Shown here: positions 1 to 7,932 of the stretch, one piece after another | How the letters are laid out: each line of letters starts with the position of its first letter | Position numbering within the stretch: the first letter of the stretch is position 1 | Assembly (NCBI GenBank): GCA_003251535.1 | Contig: QKFD01000024.1 | Coordinates: forward strand, 1 to 64,000 | Source: Chromatiales bacterium | GTDB lineage: Bacteria; Pseudomonadota; Gammaproteobacteria; Thiohalomonadales; Thiohalomonadaceae | DNA length: 64,000 bases | Reading direction: 5' to 3' | Translations under genes and position numbers: made by a program | Notes under the pieces: generated by a model | Seen by the model: only the letters and a program-made list of their open reading frames with translations | What the model was told of the DNA's origin: nothing | Databases searched by the model: none

Positions 1-20
1 GAAACCTTGCTGGATGAGAT

Positions 21-60
21 GGGTATCGATGGCCACTGCTAGCAGTGGCCATCGATACCC
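21..60. repeat. Perfect 40-bp palindrome
   Basis: Positions 21-40 are the exact reverse complement of 41-60, with centre GCTAGC and no unpaired loop. It sits 9 bp beyond the stop codon of the minus-strand hydrolase gene. No T-tract follows on either strand, so it is not a canonical intrinsic terminator, although the RNA hairpin could stabilise a 3' end. It could also be a protein-binding site or a replication or recombination product. Confidence 0.85.
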
Positions 61-69
61 TGGGAGCCA

Positions 70-813
70 CTAGCGCAGACGCCCCACCACCAGGTGGCGG
101 ATCGACTGCGGGTAGTAGACCGAGGTGCTGTACCGACTCCAGGTATAGCCGGTGATGGTGCCATTCTCATCGGCATAGAGCCGCATCACACCGATGCCCG
201 CCCCACTATCCCAGGAGCCGTCCACCATCTTGCGGGTATCGTTGGGACCATGCCCAGATTTGGAGGAGTCGATCACCTCTAGATCGTACTGGTAGGTCCC
301 CTCCACCAGCGGCGCCTTCGTGGCGCCGAGTGTGGCGGGACCGTGGGCCAGCATGACGTGGCCGGTGCTCTCCTCCTCTTCGGGATATTTGACCGCCAAG
401 ATATCCCCCGCCTGGATGTCGTAGACCGAATAGAGCTGCTCGAAACTGGGGTGCGTCTCGATCAGGTCGTGATACTTGGCAGCGGTGGGGCTGGTGGAGC
501 CGAAGGTGGCGCTGAGGTAGCTGTTGTTCCAACCATAGGCCTGCTTGAACACCTGGGTGAGGAAAGTGGCGCACTTGGTGTGGTTGCTATAGGCGGTTGC
601 GCCATTAATCCCAGGCCAGGTGATGACGGAGGGGTTGCTGCCATATTCGTTGTTCTCCGGCTGGACATTGCTGGCCACTGCCTCGGCCCACAGCAGGTGA
701 TCATTGGCGGCATAGGCGCTCCCCAGCGGCAGCAACAGCGCGGCGCCGAGCAGCACGGCACGGCCCAGAGAACGGCGATCGGCAGAGCAGGAACGGGTAT
801 TGGAAGTAGACAT
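70..813 (-). CDS. Exported NlpC/CHAP-like cysteine hydrolase (putative)
   Basis: The encoded protein has about 247 residues. It starts with a clear Sec signal peptide: charged n-region, a hydrophobic stretch AVLLGAALLLPLG, then AYA before the mature part. The mature part has a Cys in TKCATFLTQVF followed some 70 residues later by an aspartate/glycine turn and GHVMLAHG. This Cys...His arrangement resembles the NlpC/P60 and CHAP amidase/peptidase folds, which usually cleave peptidoglycan or peptides outside the cytoplasm. The ATG at 811-813 is preceded by GAGGAG at good spacing. A longer in-frame reading to 900 lacks such a site and would bury the signal peptide, so it was not used. The gene stands alone, with a 449-bp upstream region. 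The family call rests on motif order only; the real substrate is unknown. Confidence 0.6.
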   Translation of the reverse strand: MSTSNTRSCSADRRSLGRAVLLGAALLLPLGSAYAANDHLLWAEAVASNVQPENNEYGSNPSVITWPGINGATAYSNHTKCATFLTQVFKQAYGWNNSYLSATFGSTSPTAAKYHDLIETHPSFEQLYSVYDIQAGDILAVKYPEEEESTGHVMLAHGPATLGATKAPLVEGTYQYDLEVIDSSKSGHGPNDTRKMVDGSWDSGAGIGVMRLYADENGTITGYTWSRYSTSVYYPQSIRHLVVGRLR

Positions 814-1180
814 TTCGATTCTCCTCGTGGTGGTGACGCCGGGTGTCGGCGTTGAGTCCACTCTACTGGAGCCACACGGGATGTCTGTTTCCTTGGCCAC
901 CCGGGATCAGTGACAGGCGCAACAAGCAAAGTGCGCAGCAGGCCACTTCAAGATGAGCGGGAGGGGTGGAGAAGAGCGGCCCACGCCGCGGTAGTGTTGC
1001 GGCGTTTTCGTGGGTGGTGCGTATGCCCACTTAGAGGGTTTATACGCCGCGATCCAGCGGCGGCGCATGGGTTTTTAACGCCACCAGCAGGCGGTGCCGA
1101 TCCACCTCAACGTAAGCCATGGCCCCACCATTTGGCGGCGGTGGCCACGATAGCAGCGAGCGCTGGAGGGGATGGATGCA
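814..1180. other. Non-coding stretch without recognised gene
   Basis: This region lies between the exported hydrolase and cbbO. Open frames here have no ribosome-binding site and no family resemblance. It presumably carries the promoter of the minus-strand hydrolase gene, but no convincing -35/-10 pair was found. Confidence 0.4.
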
Positions 1181-1258
1181 GATGCGGCAGAGTTCCCCAC
1201 CGCCGCATCACTGAGGTGTAGGCACCTCGCTCGCGCTGGGCCAGCGAGATGCCTTTTT
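1181..1258. terminator. Consecutive hairpins ending in a terminator-like stem
   Basis: Three inverted repeats follow one another: GATGCGGC (1181-1188) with GCCGCATC (1202-1209), GAGGTG (1213-1218) with CACCTC (1223-1228), and a larger stem (1221-1253) followed on the plus strand by TTTTT (1254-1258). The second and third stems overlap and would exclude each other. On the plus strand this resembles the 3' end of a structured RNA with an intrinsic terminator. On the minus strand the large stem lies just after the cbbO stop and pairs better (a G-U where the plus strand has C-A), but lacks a U-tract. Which strand uses it is not decided. Confidence 0.45.
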
Positions 1259-1262
1259 GCCA

Positions 1263-3515
1263 TCACCGGGTCAAGGCCATGAACAGGCCCGGCAGTCGCT
1301 CCGGTAGATGCTCGACTCGATCGATGACGGTGAAACGGCTCTTACCAAAGAGATCGGCCACATACTCATCGGCCCGCGGATCGAGGGTGATGCAGTAGGT
1401 ATCGATCCCCTGGTTTGCCAGCTCCTCCACCGCCCGTTTGGTGTCGTGGCGCAGATACTCAGGGTCGGGCACATCGACGTCATGGGGTTCGCCATCGGTC
1501 AGCAGCAACAGCAGCTTTTTCTGATTCTGGCGCCGTCCCAAATAGAGACCCGCGGTACGCAGCGCCGCCCCCATGCGGGTGGAGAGCCCCCCCTCCATCG
1601 CCGCCAAACGCCCCTTCACCTCCTCACCCCACGGCTCAGAGAAGCCTTTGAAGTGGAGGTAGTGGACCTCATGGCGGGTGTTGGAGGCGAAACCGGCGAT
1701 GGCCAGGGGATCACCCAAGGCATCCACTGCCACCGCCAACAGCGCCACCGCCTCTTGCGACAGGGCGCGGATGGAGCTATCCAGACCAGGGGGGATCTGG
1801 TTGATCGACTGCGAGAGATCGAGCAGTAGCATCACGGCGATATCGCGGCCAGCTGTGACCCGGCTCTGATGGATGCGGGGATCGGGGGTGGCGCCGGAAC
1901 GGTGGTCAATGAGGGCGCGCAGGGCGATATCGAGATCCAGCTCATCCCCCTCCTCCTGGTAACGCACCCGCACCTGCTGCTGCGGCTTCAGCAGATCCAC
2001 CACACGCTTCAGCTGTTTTACCAGTACGGCGTGCTTCTCCAACACCCCATCAATCAGCGCCGCATCGGTCGCTGGGGCGATGGTCTCATGTACCGTCACC
2101 CAGTCGGGTCGATAGCGGTGCTCGTCCTGGCTCCACTCCCGCAGGTGGCGAATAAAGAGGGGCGCCTCCTCGTCATCTTGCTGCGGGTTGCTGACGGAGT
2201 GGTCCGAGTGGAAGTCATCTTCGTCATCGGTATCCTCAACGAAGATCCACATGTAGCGGTTGTCATCCCGATAACTCACCTCCGTATCTTTGAACCACAC
2301 CTTGGGTGAGCGGAAGTCGGTCTCATGCACCGCCACTAGGTAGGCGACGCCGAGATCGGTGGCGATGGTGGTATCGAATGGATCCTGGGCGAGGCGCGCC
2401 TCAAAGCGCTGGATGAAATCGAGCAGTATCGGATCGCGGTAGGGGTGGTCGTGCGGATCCAGCAAGGCGCGGGAGAGCACGGCCGCTTTGTGGCGGATAC
2501 AGGAGTGGCCTGGGGGGCAACTCCCCTCCACCGGCAGCGGGTGGAGGGTTTTGAAGATCCGCCGCAGTCCGGGGTAGCGGGCCATGGCGATGCGATCGAT
2601 ACGGGAGTCCTCAAACGCCTCGATGAAGAGGTGTTGGAAGCGATTGAAGTTATCGGCAATGAACGGCTCGGTGAAGCGCCGGTGGGCACTCAGATGGGCC
2701 AGCAGGGCACGGTAGCGATCGATACCACGCAACGCTCCCCAGTCATCATAGACATCGGGCAGGTGGAACCCCTCGTGGTCGAGATGGGGTACCGATCGAC
2801 GCAGCTCGGAGAAGGCGGTGGAGTAAGGATGGAGCGTGATCTCCTCCAAGCCCCAGAAGGCGCGCAGATACTGCTCCAGGCGCCGTTCGTGGTCCACAAA
2901 CAGGGTGCCGTGGCGCTCGCGCATCAGGGCGGCGCGGGAGTCCTGGGTCTGGAGAGAGAAGTAGTCGGCCTGCCGTGGCGGATGGTTGCGGTAGGCCTCG
3001 ATACCGGTCTCGATCCAACTCTTCAAACCACCGAGGCAGACCTCCCCCAGGATGAAATCTACCTGCCGTAACATCGGCACCAACCCAGCCGGCGCCTGTT
3101 CGGTCATGCGGGTGATGAGGCTGAAATAGCAGTCGAGCATCCGCCCCTCTTCTAACCGATGGGTCACCGCCGGCAGAGTGCTGAGGAAGGGGTTGATCGC
3201 CTTGGCGCTACCACTGCGGGAGAGGGTACGGGTCAACTCCACGGTGCGCGGGATGATCGCCTCGCCGGCAATCCGCGCGACATCGGGCATCCCCTCCAGG
3301 AACAGCAGCACCAGCTCCTGGCCGCGCCCCAGATTGCACACCGCCGAGGCACCATCGAGATAGGCAGCCACCCCAGCCGCGGAGAGCTGGCGCAGGGCTG
3401 CCTGGATGCAGACCTCAAAGATATCGTCCACCTGCGCCACGCTACAGTTGAGCTGGGCACGGTAGTCGATGGGTGAGAGGGGGGCTTGCGCTACGAGGGA
3501 GAGAGAGGAGATCAC
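1263..3515 (-). CDS. cbbO: CbbO-type VWA-domain RuBisCO activase adaptor
   Basis: About 750 residues, normal for CbbO. The C-terminal third is a von Willebrand A domain with the MIDAS motif DLSQS after a hydrophobic strand (AVMLLLDLSQS) and later LLLLTDGEPHD. The long N-terminal part is the CbbO-specific region; a very acidic stretch (DTDDEDD, QQDDEEAP) precedes the VWA domain. In known systems CbbO is the adaptor that brings the CbbQ hexamer to RuBisCO and helps remove inhibitory sugar phosphates. It follows cbbQ on the same strand. The open frame continues upstream to a TTG at 3632 overlapping the cbbQ stop, but that leader is Arg/Pro/Gly-rich. A GTG at 3515 with GGCGGAG seven bases before it begins the family-like part and was chosen; ATG 3623 is an alternative. 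No RuBisCO gene is next to it. Confidence 0.85.
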   Translation of the reverse strand: MISSLSLVAQAPLSPIDYRAQLNCSVAQVDDIFEVCIQAALRQLSAAGVAAYLDGASAVCNLGRGQELVLLFLEGMPDVARIAGEAIIPRTVELTRTLSRSGSAKAINPFLSTLPAVTHRLEEGRMLDCYFSLITRMTEQAPAGLVPMLRQVDFILGEVCLGGLKSWIETGIEAYRNHPPRQADYFSLQTQDSRAALMRERHGTLFVDHERRLEQYLRAFWGLEEITLHPYSTAFSELRRSVPHLDHEGFHLPDVYDDWGALRGIDRYRALLAHLSAHRRFTEPFIADNFNRFQHLFIEAFEDSRIDRIAMARYPGLRRIFKTLHPLPVEGSCPPGHSCIRHKAAVLSRALLDPHDHPYRDPILLDFIQRFEARLAQDPFDTTIATDLGVAYLVAVHETDFRSPKVWFKDTEVSYRDDNRYMWIFVEDTDDEDDFHSDHSVSNPQQDDEEAPLFIRHLREWSQDEHRYRPDWVTVHETIAPATDAALIDGVLEKHAVLVKQLKRVVDLLKPQQQVRVRYQEEGDELDLDIALRALIDHRSGATPDPRIHQSRVTAGRDIAVMLLLDLSQSINQIPPGLDSSIRALSQEAVALLAVAVDALGDPLAIAGFASNTRHEVHYLHFKGFSEPWGEEVKGRLAAMEGGLSTRMGAALRTAGLYLGRRQNQKKLLLLLTDGEPHDVDVPDPEYLRHDTKRAVEELANQGIDTYCITLDPRADEYVADLFGKSRFTVIDRVEHLPERLPGLFMALTR

Positions 3516-3628
3516 GATAGGGCTCCGCCTGGTTGGGTGGTTACGGCAGCCATAGCGGCCACCGACGGCCAAGGGTGGCCCCATGGACGGCCAGCGACGG
3601 CCGGCGCCATGGGCCACCCGCATCCGCC

Positions 3629-4438
3629 TCAATCGGCAAAGATAACGTCGATGGCGTGCTCTAGATTGTCGCGCACATCGGTATCGTCAGTGATAGGGCG
3701 GATGAGGGCGCTGCGACAGGCGGCCCGCGGCGCTACCCCACGTTTGATGAGACGGGCGGCGTAGACCAACAGGCGGGTGGAGATCCCTTCACTCAGTCCG
3801 TGGCCTTTCAGTGCCCGTGCCCGCTGACCGATCTCCACCAACTGCTCGGCTAAGGCGGGATCCACTGCGGTCTCTTGGGCCAGGATGGCGCACTCGGTGG
3901 CCTGGTCGGCGTAGTCGAACTCCAGGGCCGTGAAGCGCTGCTTGGTGGACTGTTTGAGGTCCTTCATCAAACTCTGGTAGCCCGGGTTATAGGAGATGAC
4001 CAGCTGAAAGTCGGGGTGGGCCTCCAGCAGCTCGCCTTTGCGATCGAGCGGTAGGGTGCGGCGGTAGTCGGTCAGGGGGTGGATCACCACCGTGGTGTCT
4101 TGGCGTGCCTCCACCACCTCATCTAGGTAGCAGATGGCGCCGATGCGGGCGGCCAGGGTCAACGGGCCATCCTGCCAACGGGTCCCCTCACTATCCAGCA
4201 GGAAACGCCCCACCAGATCAGAGGCGGTCATATCCTCATTACAGGCCACGGTGATGAGCGGCTTGCCCAGCCGCCAGGCCATATGTTCAACGAAACGGGA
4301 TTTACCGCAGCCGGTGGGGCCCTTCAACATCACCGGCAACCGCTCCGCGTAGGCCGCCTCGAACAGGGTCAGCTCGTCGGCCTGGGGCTGGTAATAGGGC
4401 TCCTGCTTGATGCGGTACTGATCGATCTCGGCGCTCAT
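3629..4438 (-). CDS. cbbQ: CbbQ-type AAA+ ATPase (RuBisCO activase motor)
   Basis: 269 residues, the usual size for the CbbQ/NirQ/NorQ family. Walker A is GPTGCGKS (about residues 40-47) and Walker B is [10 protein letters not shown] (about 103-112), followed by the family signature ISYNPGYQS and a C-terminal lid with [11 protein letters not shown]. In characterised pairs the ATPase forms hexamers that remodel RuBisCO together with CbbO. The start is an ATG with an upstream GAGGAGAG. The downstream partner is cbbO. The family also contains NorQ and GvpN, so the CbbQ name depends mainly on the CbbO-like partner. A very similar paralogue lies at 49968-50780. Confidence 0.88.
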   Translation of the reverse strand: MSAEIDQYRIKQEPYYQPQADELTLFEAAYAERLPVMLKGPTGCGKSRFVEHMAWRLGKPLITVACNEDMTASDLVGRFLLDSEGTRWQDGPLTLAARIGAICYLDEVVEARQDTTVVIHPLTDYRRTLPLDRKGELLEAHPDFQLVISYNPGYQSLMKDLKQSTKQRFTALEFDYADQATECAILAQETAVDPALAEQLVEIGQRARALKGHGLSEGISTRLLVYAARLIKRGVAPRAACRSALIRPITDDTDVRDNLEHAIDVIFAD

Positions 4439-4559
4439 GGGGCTCTCCTCGGCGACTCGTAGGGGCGGTGTATCTTCACCGCTTGCGTTGGGCCGTTATG
4501 CTACCCGCTTTCAACATAAGGTTCATTCAGGCATAGTTATGAAATAAATAAGCTATTCC
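4439..4559 (-). promoter_or_regulatory. AT-rich leader of cbbQ with LysR-type box-like inverted repeat
   Basis: The spacer upstream of cbbQ is much richer in A/T than its surroundings. It contains TTAT-N7-ATAA at 4537-4551, which looks like the dyad bound by LysR-type regulators such as CbbR. No cbbR gene is in the window and no strong -35/-10 pair is visible, so operator function is an inference. Confidence 0.3.
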
Positions 4560-7500
4560 TTATCCCTCTGGCTGCTCGGCCGCCTCGCTCCAGCGACTCT
4601 GGGGGAACTCCTCGCGCAGACGCCGCCGCAGTGCTGCCGCCTCTGCCGTCTGCCCCGCCGCCGCCAAGAGACGCATCCGACGGTAGAGGGACTCCGCCAG
4701 CCAGTAGCTGCCCGGGTAGCGCTCAATCAACTCCCCCCACCAAGCCATTGCCTGCTGGTTCAATCCTGCCCGTTCCGCCGCCCGCGCTGCCCAGAACAGC
4801 GCCTCGGCCTGTGCTGCTGGGACATGGCGCTGGTGGTAGGCGGTGAGAAAACGGCCGCTGGCCGCCTGAAACTCACCGGCATCAAACAGCTCGTGGCCAC
4901 GGCGATAGGCGCGCTCCGCACTGCTGAGTAGACCCCAGCTGGCCCCCCCCAAGAGTAGTACCGCCAACAAGAGGATATGCCATGCCGCCACGGGGGTCGC
5001 GTTAGGTAGCAAAGTGGCACCGCGACGCCAGCCCCACACCAAACCGACCAGGCCCAGTAGCGAGAACCCCGCCCCCAGACGGTCCCCCCAGCTAGGGGCA
5101 AACTCCAACACCACATGCTCACTCTGGGGGAATAGCAGGATGAAGGCCGGTTCGATTAAGTAGAGCGGTTCGCCGGTCACTGCGCGCCATTTAGGGTGAT
5201 AGGCCATGCGCAGCAGATGGGGGCGACCGACGGCATGGGTCTTAAACTCGATCCGCTCGGGCTGGAAATCGACCAGTTCTACCGCTGGCGCCGCCGTGGT
5301 AGCCCCCGGCAGGGGCGGCAACTGCTGATTATTGGCGAGATAGACCTCACGCTCGTGGTAGGGGTGAGGCGCCCGGAAGCGGGTAAAGGCGCGCTCCAGC
5401 CAACCCGCCCGCGCCTGCGGGACGAGGGGGAGATCCAGGACCTCAATAAACTGGCTGCGCAGCTCCGGGCGTAACCGCAGCAGAAGAAAGGGATCCGGGG
5501 CGGCCAACGGTTCAAACCGGGGATCACTCCCGAAACGCGACTTCATCTCGCTGGAGCGTAGCCAAAGGGTGTCGGCATAAAGCTCCTGCATATGACGCAC
5601 CGCCGCATCGGCATCCCCCCCCGTAGAGGGGAAGCGGGCCAGCGGTGATGAAGGGCGAGCGGAGATCTCTGACTGGAGTTGGTAGATAAAGGGGCCGGTA
5701 ATCGCCGCCTCCATATAGAGCCCCTCCAATACCGGCCGACTCCCCCAGAGGGGCAGCGCCTCTAAGGCGCGAGTGGAGCCCACATCGTTATTGGCCGGGT
5801 CGTGTTCAAAGGCGATACGTGGCTCGGCCAGGGTTCCCGCAGTCGCCGCCGCCACTGCCTGGTACTGCGGCCAAAGAGGCTTGGCTTGATAGCCCTCCAG
5901 GTTCCACCGCGCCCAATCGGTAGCCGGCCCTGGCACGGCGCTCCACCACGCCAGTAGTAGGGCGATAAGCGCCAGACTGAAGGCCGTCCCCCCCGACCAA
6001 CGACTCAACAACCAACCCATGCTACCGGCAGCGGCAAAGGCGAAGGCCCACTGGGCATAGGGAAAGAAGCGGATGTCGGCCAAGCCAAGACGCCCGCCGC
6101 TGGCAAAGCCCACCAGCGCCAGACAGCCCAATAGTAGAGGGAAGGCGAGGGCAACCCGAGCTGTCGGCACTCGCACTATCCACCAGGGGAGTAGTAAGCC
6201 CCCCAAGGCGATGGGCCAGAGCGAACGGGGCCACAGGGTGCGCCAGTCATCCACCCAGACGGTGGCGTCGTTGGGGATGGTCCAGGGTAGATTCTGAATG
6301 AGGGGAATCATCCAGAAACCGATGAGCAGAAAGGCAAGGGTGTGGGTCTTAAGCACCCACCCGATACCGCGCCATCCCATCCCCTGTACCAGAGGCAGTA
6401 AGAAGGCGCCAAAACCGGCGACCAAAATGGCGTAGCCGTGGGAGAGCGCCACCGCGGCCTCCAGCAGGGCGGCCAATAACCACCAGCGTCCACCCCGTTG
6501 TAGGGTGGTAGCCAGTGCCGCCCAAAACAGCAGGGTCAAGACCACTCCCCAGCCATAGGCAAACTCGCCTGCCAGGGTGGCCAACATGTTGCCCCCCCAG
6601 ATGCTGGTGCCATCGGTGAGCAGGAAACCCACACTGGCCGCGACCCCCAAGAGGGCCGCCGGCTGCGCCCAGCGCAGCGAACGGGCGAGGGTGTAGGCCG
6701 CCAAAGGGGTAACCACCGGCGGCAACACTGTGACCAATTTGAAGGCCACCGGGAGACCCAGGCTAGGGGCGCCCAACGCCGCCAGCACAAAGGGTAGCGG
6801 GAAGTAAAAGTGGAAGGCGGCAAATCCCCCAAACACCTCGGGCATCCAACCGCTCACCCGCCCCTGCCAGATCCAGTCGGCCATACGGGCGGCATAGAGT
6901 AGATGAGAGGCCACATCTCCCCCGGTCACCCAGCTATCGGTAAACCAGAGATCGGGGCGCAGCCAACTGGCTACCCAGAGGGAGAGTAGCAGTACGATCC
7001 CCCACCCCACCGGCACGGGTAACTCCCTCGCCCCACCCCTTGGTTGCCATCGCCCCTGCAACCCACCCATCAAGGCGATAATGGCCGCCAGATAGAGCCA
7101 GCGACTGGCGGGCCAGGTGGATAACCAGGATTTGAAGTGGCTTACTTGCACCTGCCCCTTTCTCTGGACAGATACCGTGCTAGAGGGGTCGTATGACCAG
7201 GCAACGGTCTGACTTTGGTGCAGCTCCCCCTCTAGCCAATCGACACGTGCTAGCTGCGCATAGCCCTTCGACTCCAACGCTGCGGCACCGGGTAGACGCT
7301 GCATCCGCAGAGGAGCGCTGGCAGCAAGGCCGATGCGAGGAGTCCAATAGGGTGCCCCTGTGGTAGAGATGGCCAGCTGCTCGGCCCGCCGCGCCCCCTT
7401 CAGCGTGATCTCACCGCTCGTTGAGATCTCCACCATAGGTTTTGCTGCCGGCAGAGGCGCCGCACCGCCCACCCCATACTCAAACCCCATCGTGACCGCA

Positions 7501-7880
7501 TTGGCCACACCGGGTTGGTCTAGAAAGCGAACGGCAACGAGGAGTTGATAGCGCCCTGGGCGCGAATGGCGAGAGGGCATTTTGAAGTCAAAGACACGCT
7601 CCTCGCCCGGCAACCACACCGCGGGCCCCTGCAACTGTATGGTTGCCGACTGACCAGTCACCTCCAGCGTGCTGCTGTAGATGGCCTCTTGGCTGTGGAG
7701 CACAAGATGCAGCTCGCCCACCAACGTCGCCTCTGCGGCTGACAAGCTGGCACGCCCGGTAAGGGTCACATCACCGGCCGTGGCCGTCGTCCCCCCCAGC
7801 AGGAGCAGCAACCACAGCAGGCAGCACAAGGGCCATAAAAAAGGCCGGGGAACCCCGGCCTTATAAACAACATCATTCAC
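4560..7880 (-). CDS. Very large multi-pass membrane protein with TPR tail (PTPS-related/YfhO-like)
   Basis: About 1106 residues. An N-terminal hydrophobic signal (about 15-36) leads into a beta-rich extracytoplasmic domain (to about 145). Some 10-12 membrane segments follow between about 262 and 650, with GDVASHLLYAARMADWIWQG and FHFYFPLPF motifs that recall bacterial 6-pyruvoyl-tetrahydropterin-synthase-related and YfhO-type membrane proteins, which resemble GT-C glycosyltransferases. A large soluble domain (about 655-930) is followed by two more membrane helices and a C-terminal TPR-like region (about 990-1106; GEFQAASGRF, YPGSYWLAESLYRRM). The start is a GTG (7878-7880) preceded by GAGGT; the next usable in-frame start is a TTG at codon 18. 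The first codons contain a complete intrinsic terminator of the upstream pilin operon (7837-7862), which makes both start and expression uncertain. No substrate can be named. Confidence 0.6.
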   Translation of the reverse strand: MNDVVYKAGVPRPFLWPLCCLLWLLLLLGGTTATAGDVTLTGRASLSAAEATLVGELHLVLHSQEAIYSSTLEVTGQSATIQLQGPAVWLPGEERVFDFKMPSRHSRPGRYQLLVAVRFLDQPGVANAVTMGFEYGVGGAAPLPAAKPMVEISTSGEITLKGARRAEQLAISTTGAPYWTPRIGLAASAPLRMQRLPGAAALESKGYAQLARVDWLEGELHQSQTVAWSYDPSSTVSVQRKGQVQVSHFKSWLSTWPASRWLYLAAIIALMGGLQGRWQPRGGARELPVPVGWGIVLLLSLWVASWLRPDLWFTDSWVTGGDVASHLLYAARMADWIWQGRVSGWMPEVFGGFAAFHFYFPLPFVLAALGAPSLGLPVAFKLVTVLPPVVTPLAAYTLARSLRWAQPAALLGVAASVGFLLTDGTSIWGGNMLATLAGEFAYGWGVVLTLLFWAALATTLQRGGRWWLLAALLEAAVALSHGYAILVAGFGAFLLPLVQGMGWRGIGWVLKTHTLAFLLIGFWMIPLIQNLPWTIPNDATVWVDDWRTLWPRSLWPIALGGLLLPWWIVRVPTARVALAFPLLLGCLALVGFASGGRLGLADIRFFPYAQWAFAFAAAGSMGWLLSRWSGGTAFSLALIALLLAWWSAVPGPATDWARWNLEGYQAKPLWPQYQAVAAATAGTLAEPRIAFEHDPANNDVGSTRALEALPLWGSRPVLEGLYMEAAITGPFIYQLQSEISARPSSPLARFPSTGGDADAAVRHMQELYADTLWLRSSEMKSRFGSDPRFEPLAAPDPFLLLRLRPELRSQFIEVLDLPLVPQARAGWLERAFTRFRAPHPYHEREVYLANNQQLPPLPGATTAAPAVELVDFQPERIEFKTHAVGRPHLLRMAYHPKWRAVTGEPLYLIEPAFILLFPQSEHVVLEFAPSWGDRLGAGFSLLGLVGLVWGWRRGATLLPNATPVAAWHILLLAVLLLGGASWGLLSSAERAYRRGHELFDAGEFQAASGRFLTAYHQRHVPAAQAEALFWAARAAERAGLNQQAMAWWGELIERYPGSYWLAESLYRRMRLLAAAGQTAEAAALRRRLREEFPQSRWSEAAEQPEG
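7837..7862 (-). terminator. Intrinsic terminator of the minor pilin operon, inside the next ORF
   Basis: On the minus strand AAGGCCGGGG pairs with CCCCGGCCTT (ten base pairs, tiny loop) followed by a run of six T. It lies about 70 bases after the stop of the PilV-like gene and within the first codons of the following membrane-protein ORF. Confidence 0.85.
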
Positions 7881-7932
7881 GCGTTGACTACCTCTATAGC
7901 GCGCGGGCGTCCCTGCCCTTTGCCATCTGCTA

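Noticed and set aside
910-1221. Plus-strand ORF in the first large spacer
   Set aside because: No ribosome-binding site, Arg/Gly/Ala-rich random-like composition, and it runs through the hairpins at 1181-1258.
3516-3632. N-terminal extension of CbbO from the TTG overlapping the cbbQ stop
   Set aside because: The extra 39 residues are Arg/Pro/Gly-rich and lack CbbO-like sequence; a GTG with a good ribosome-binding site follows.
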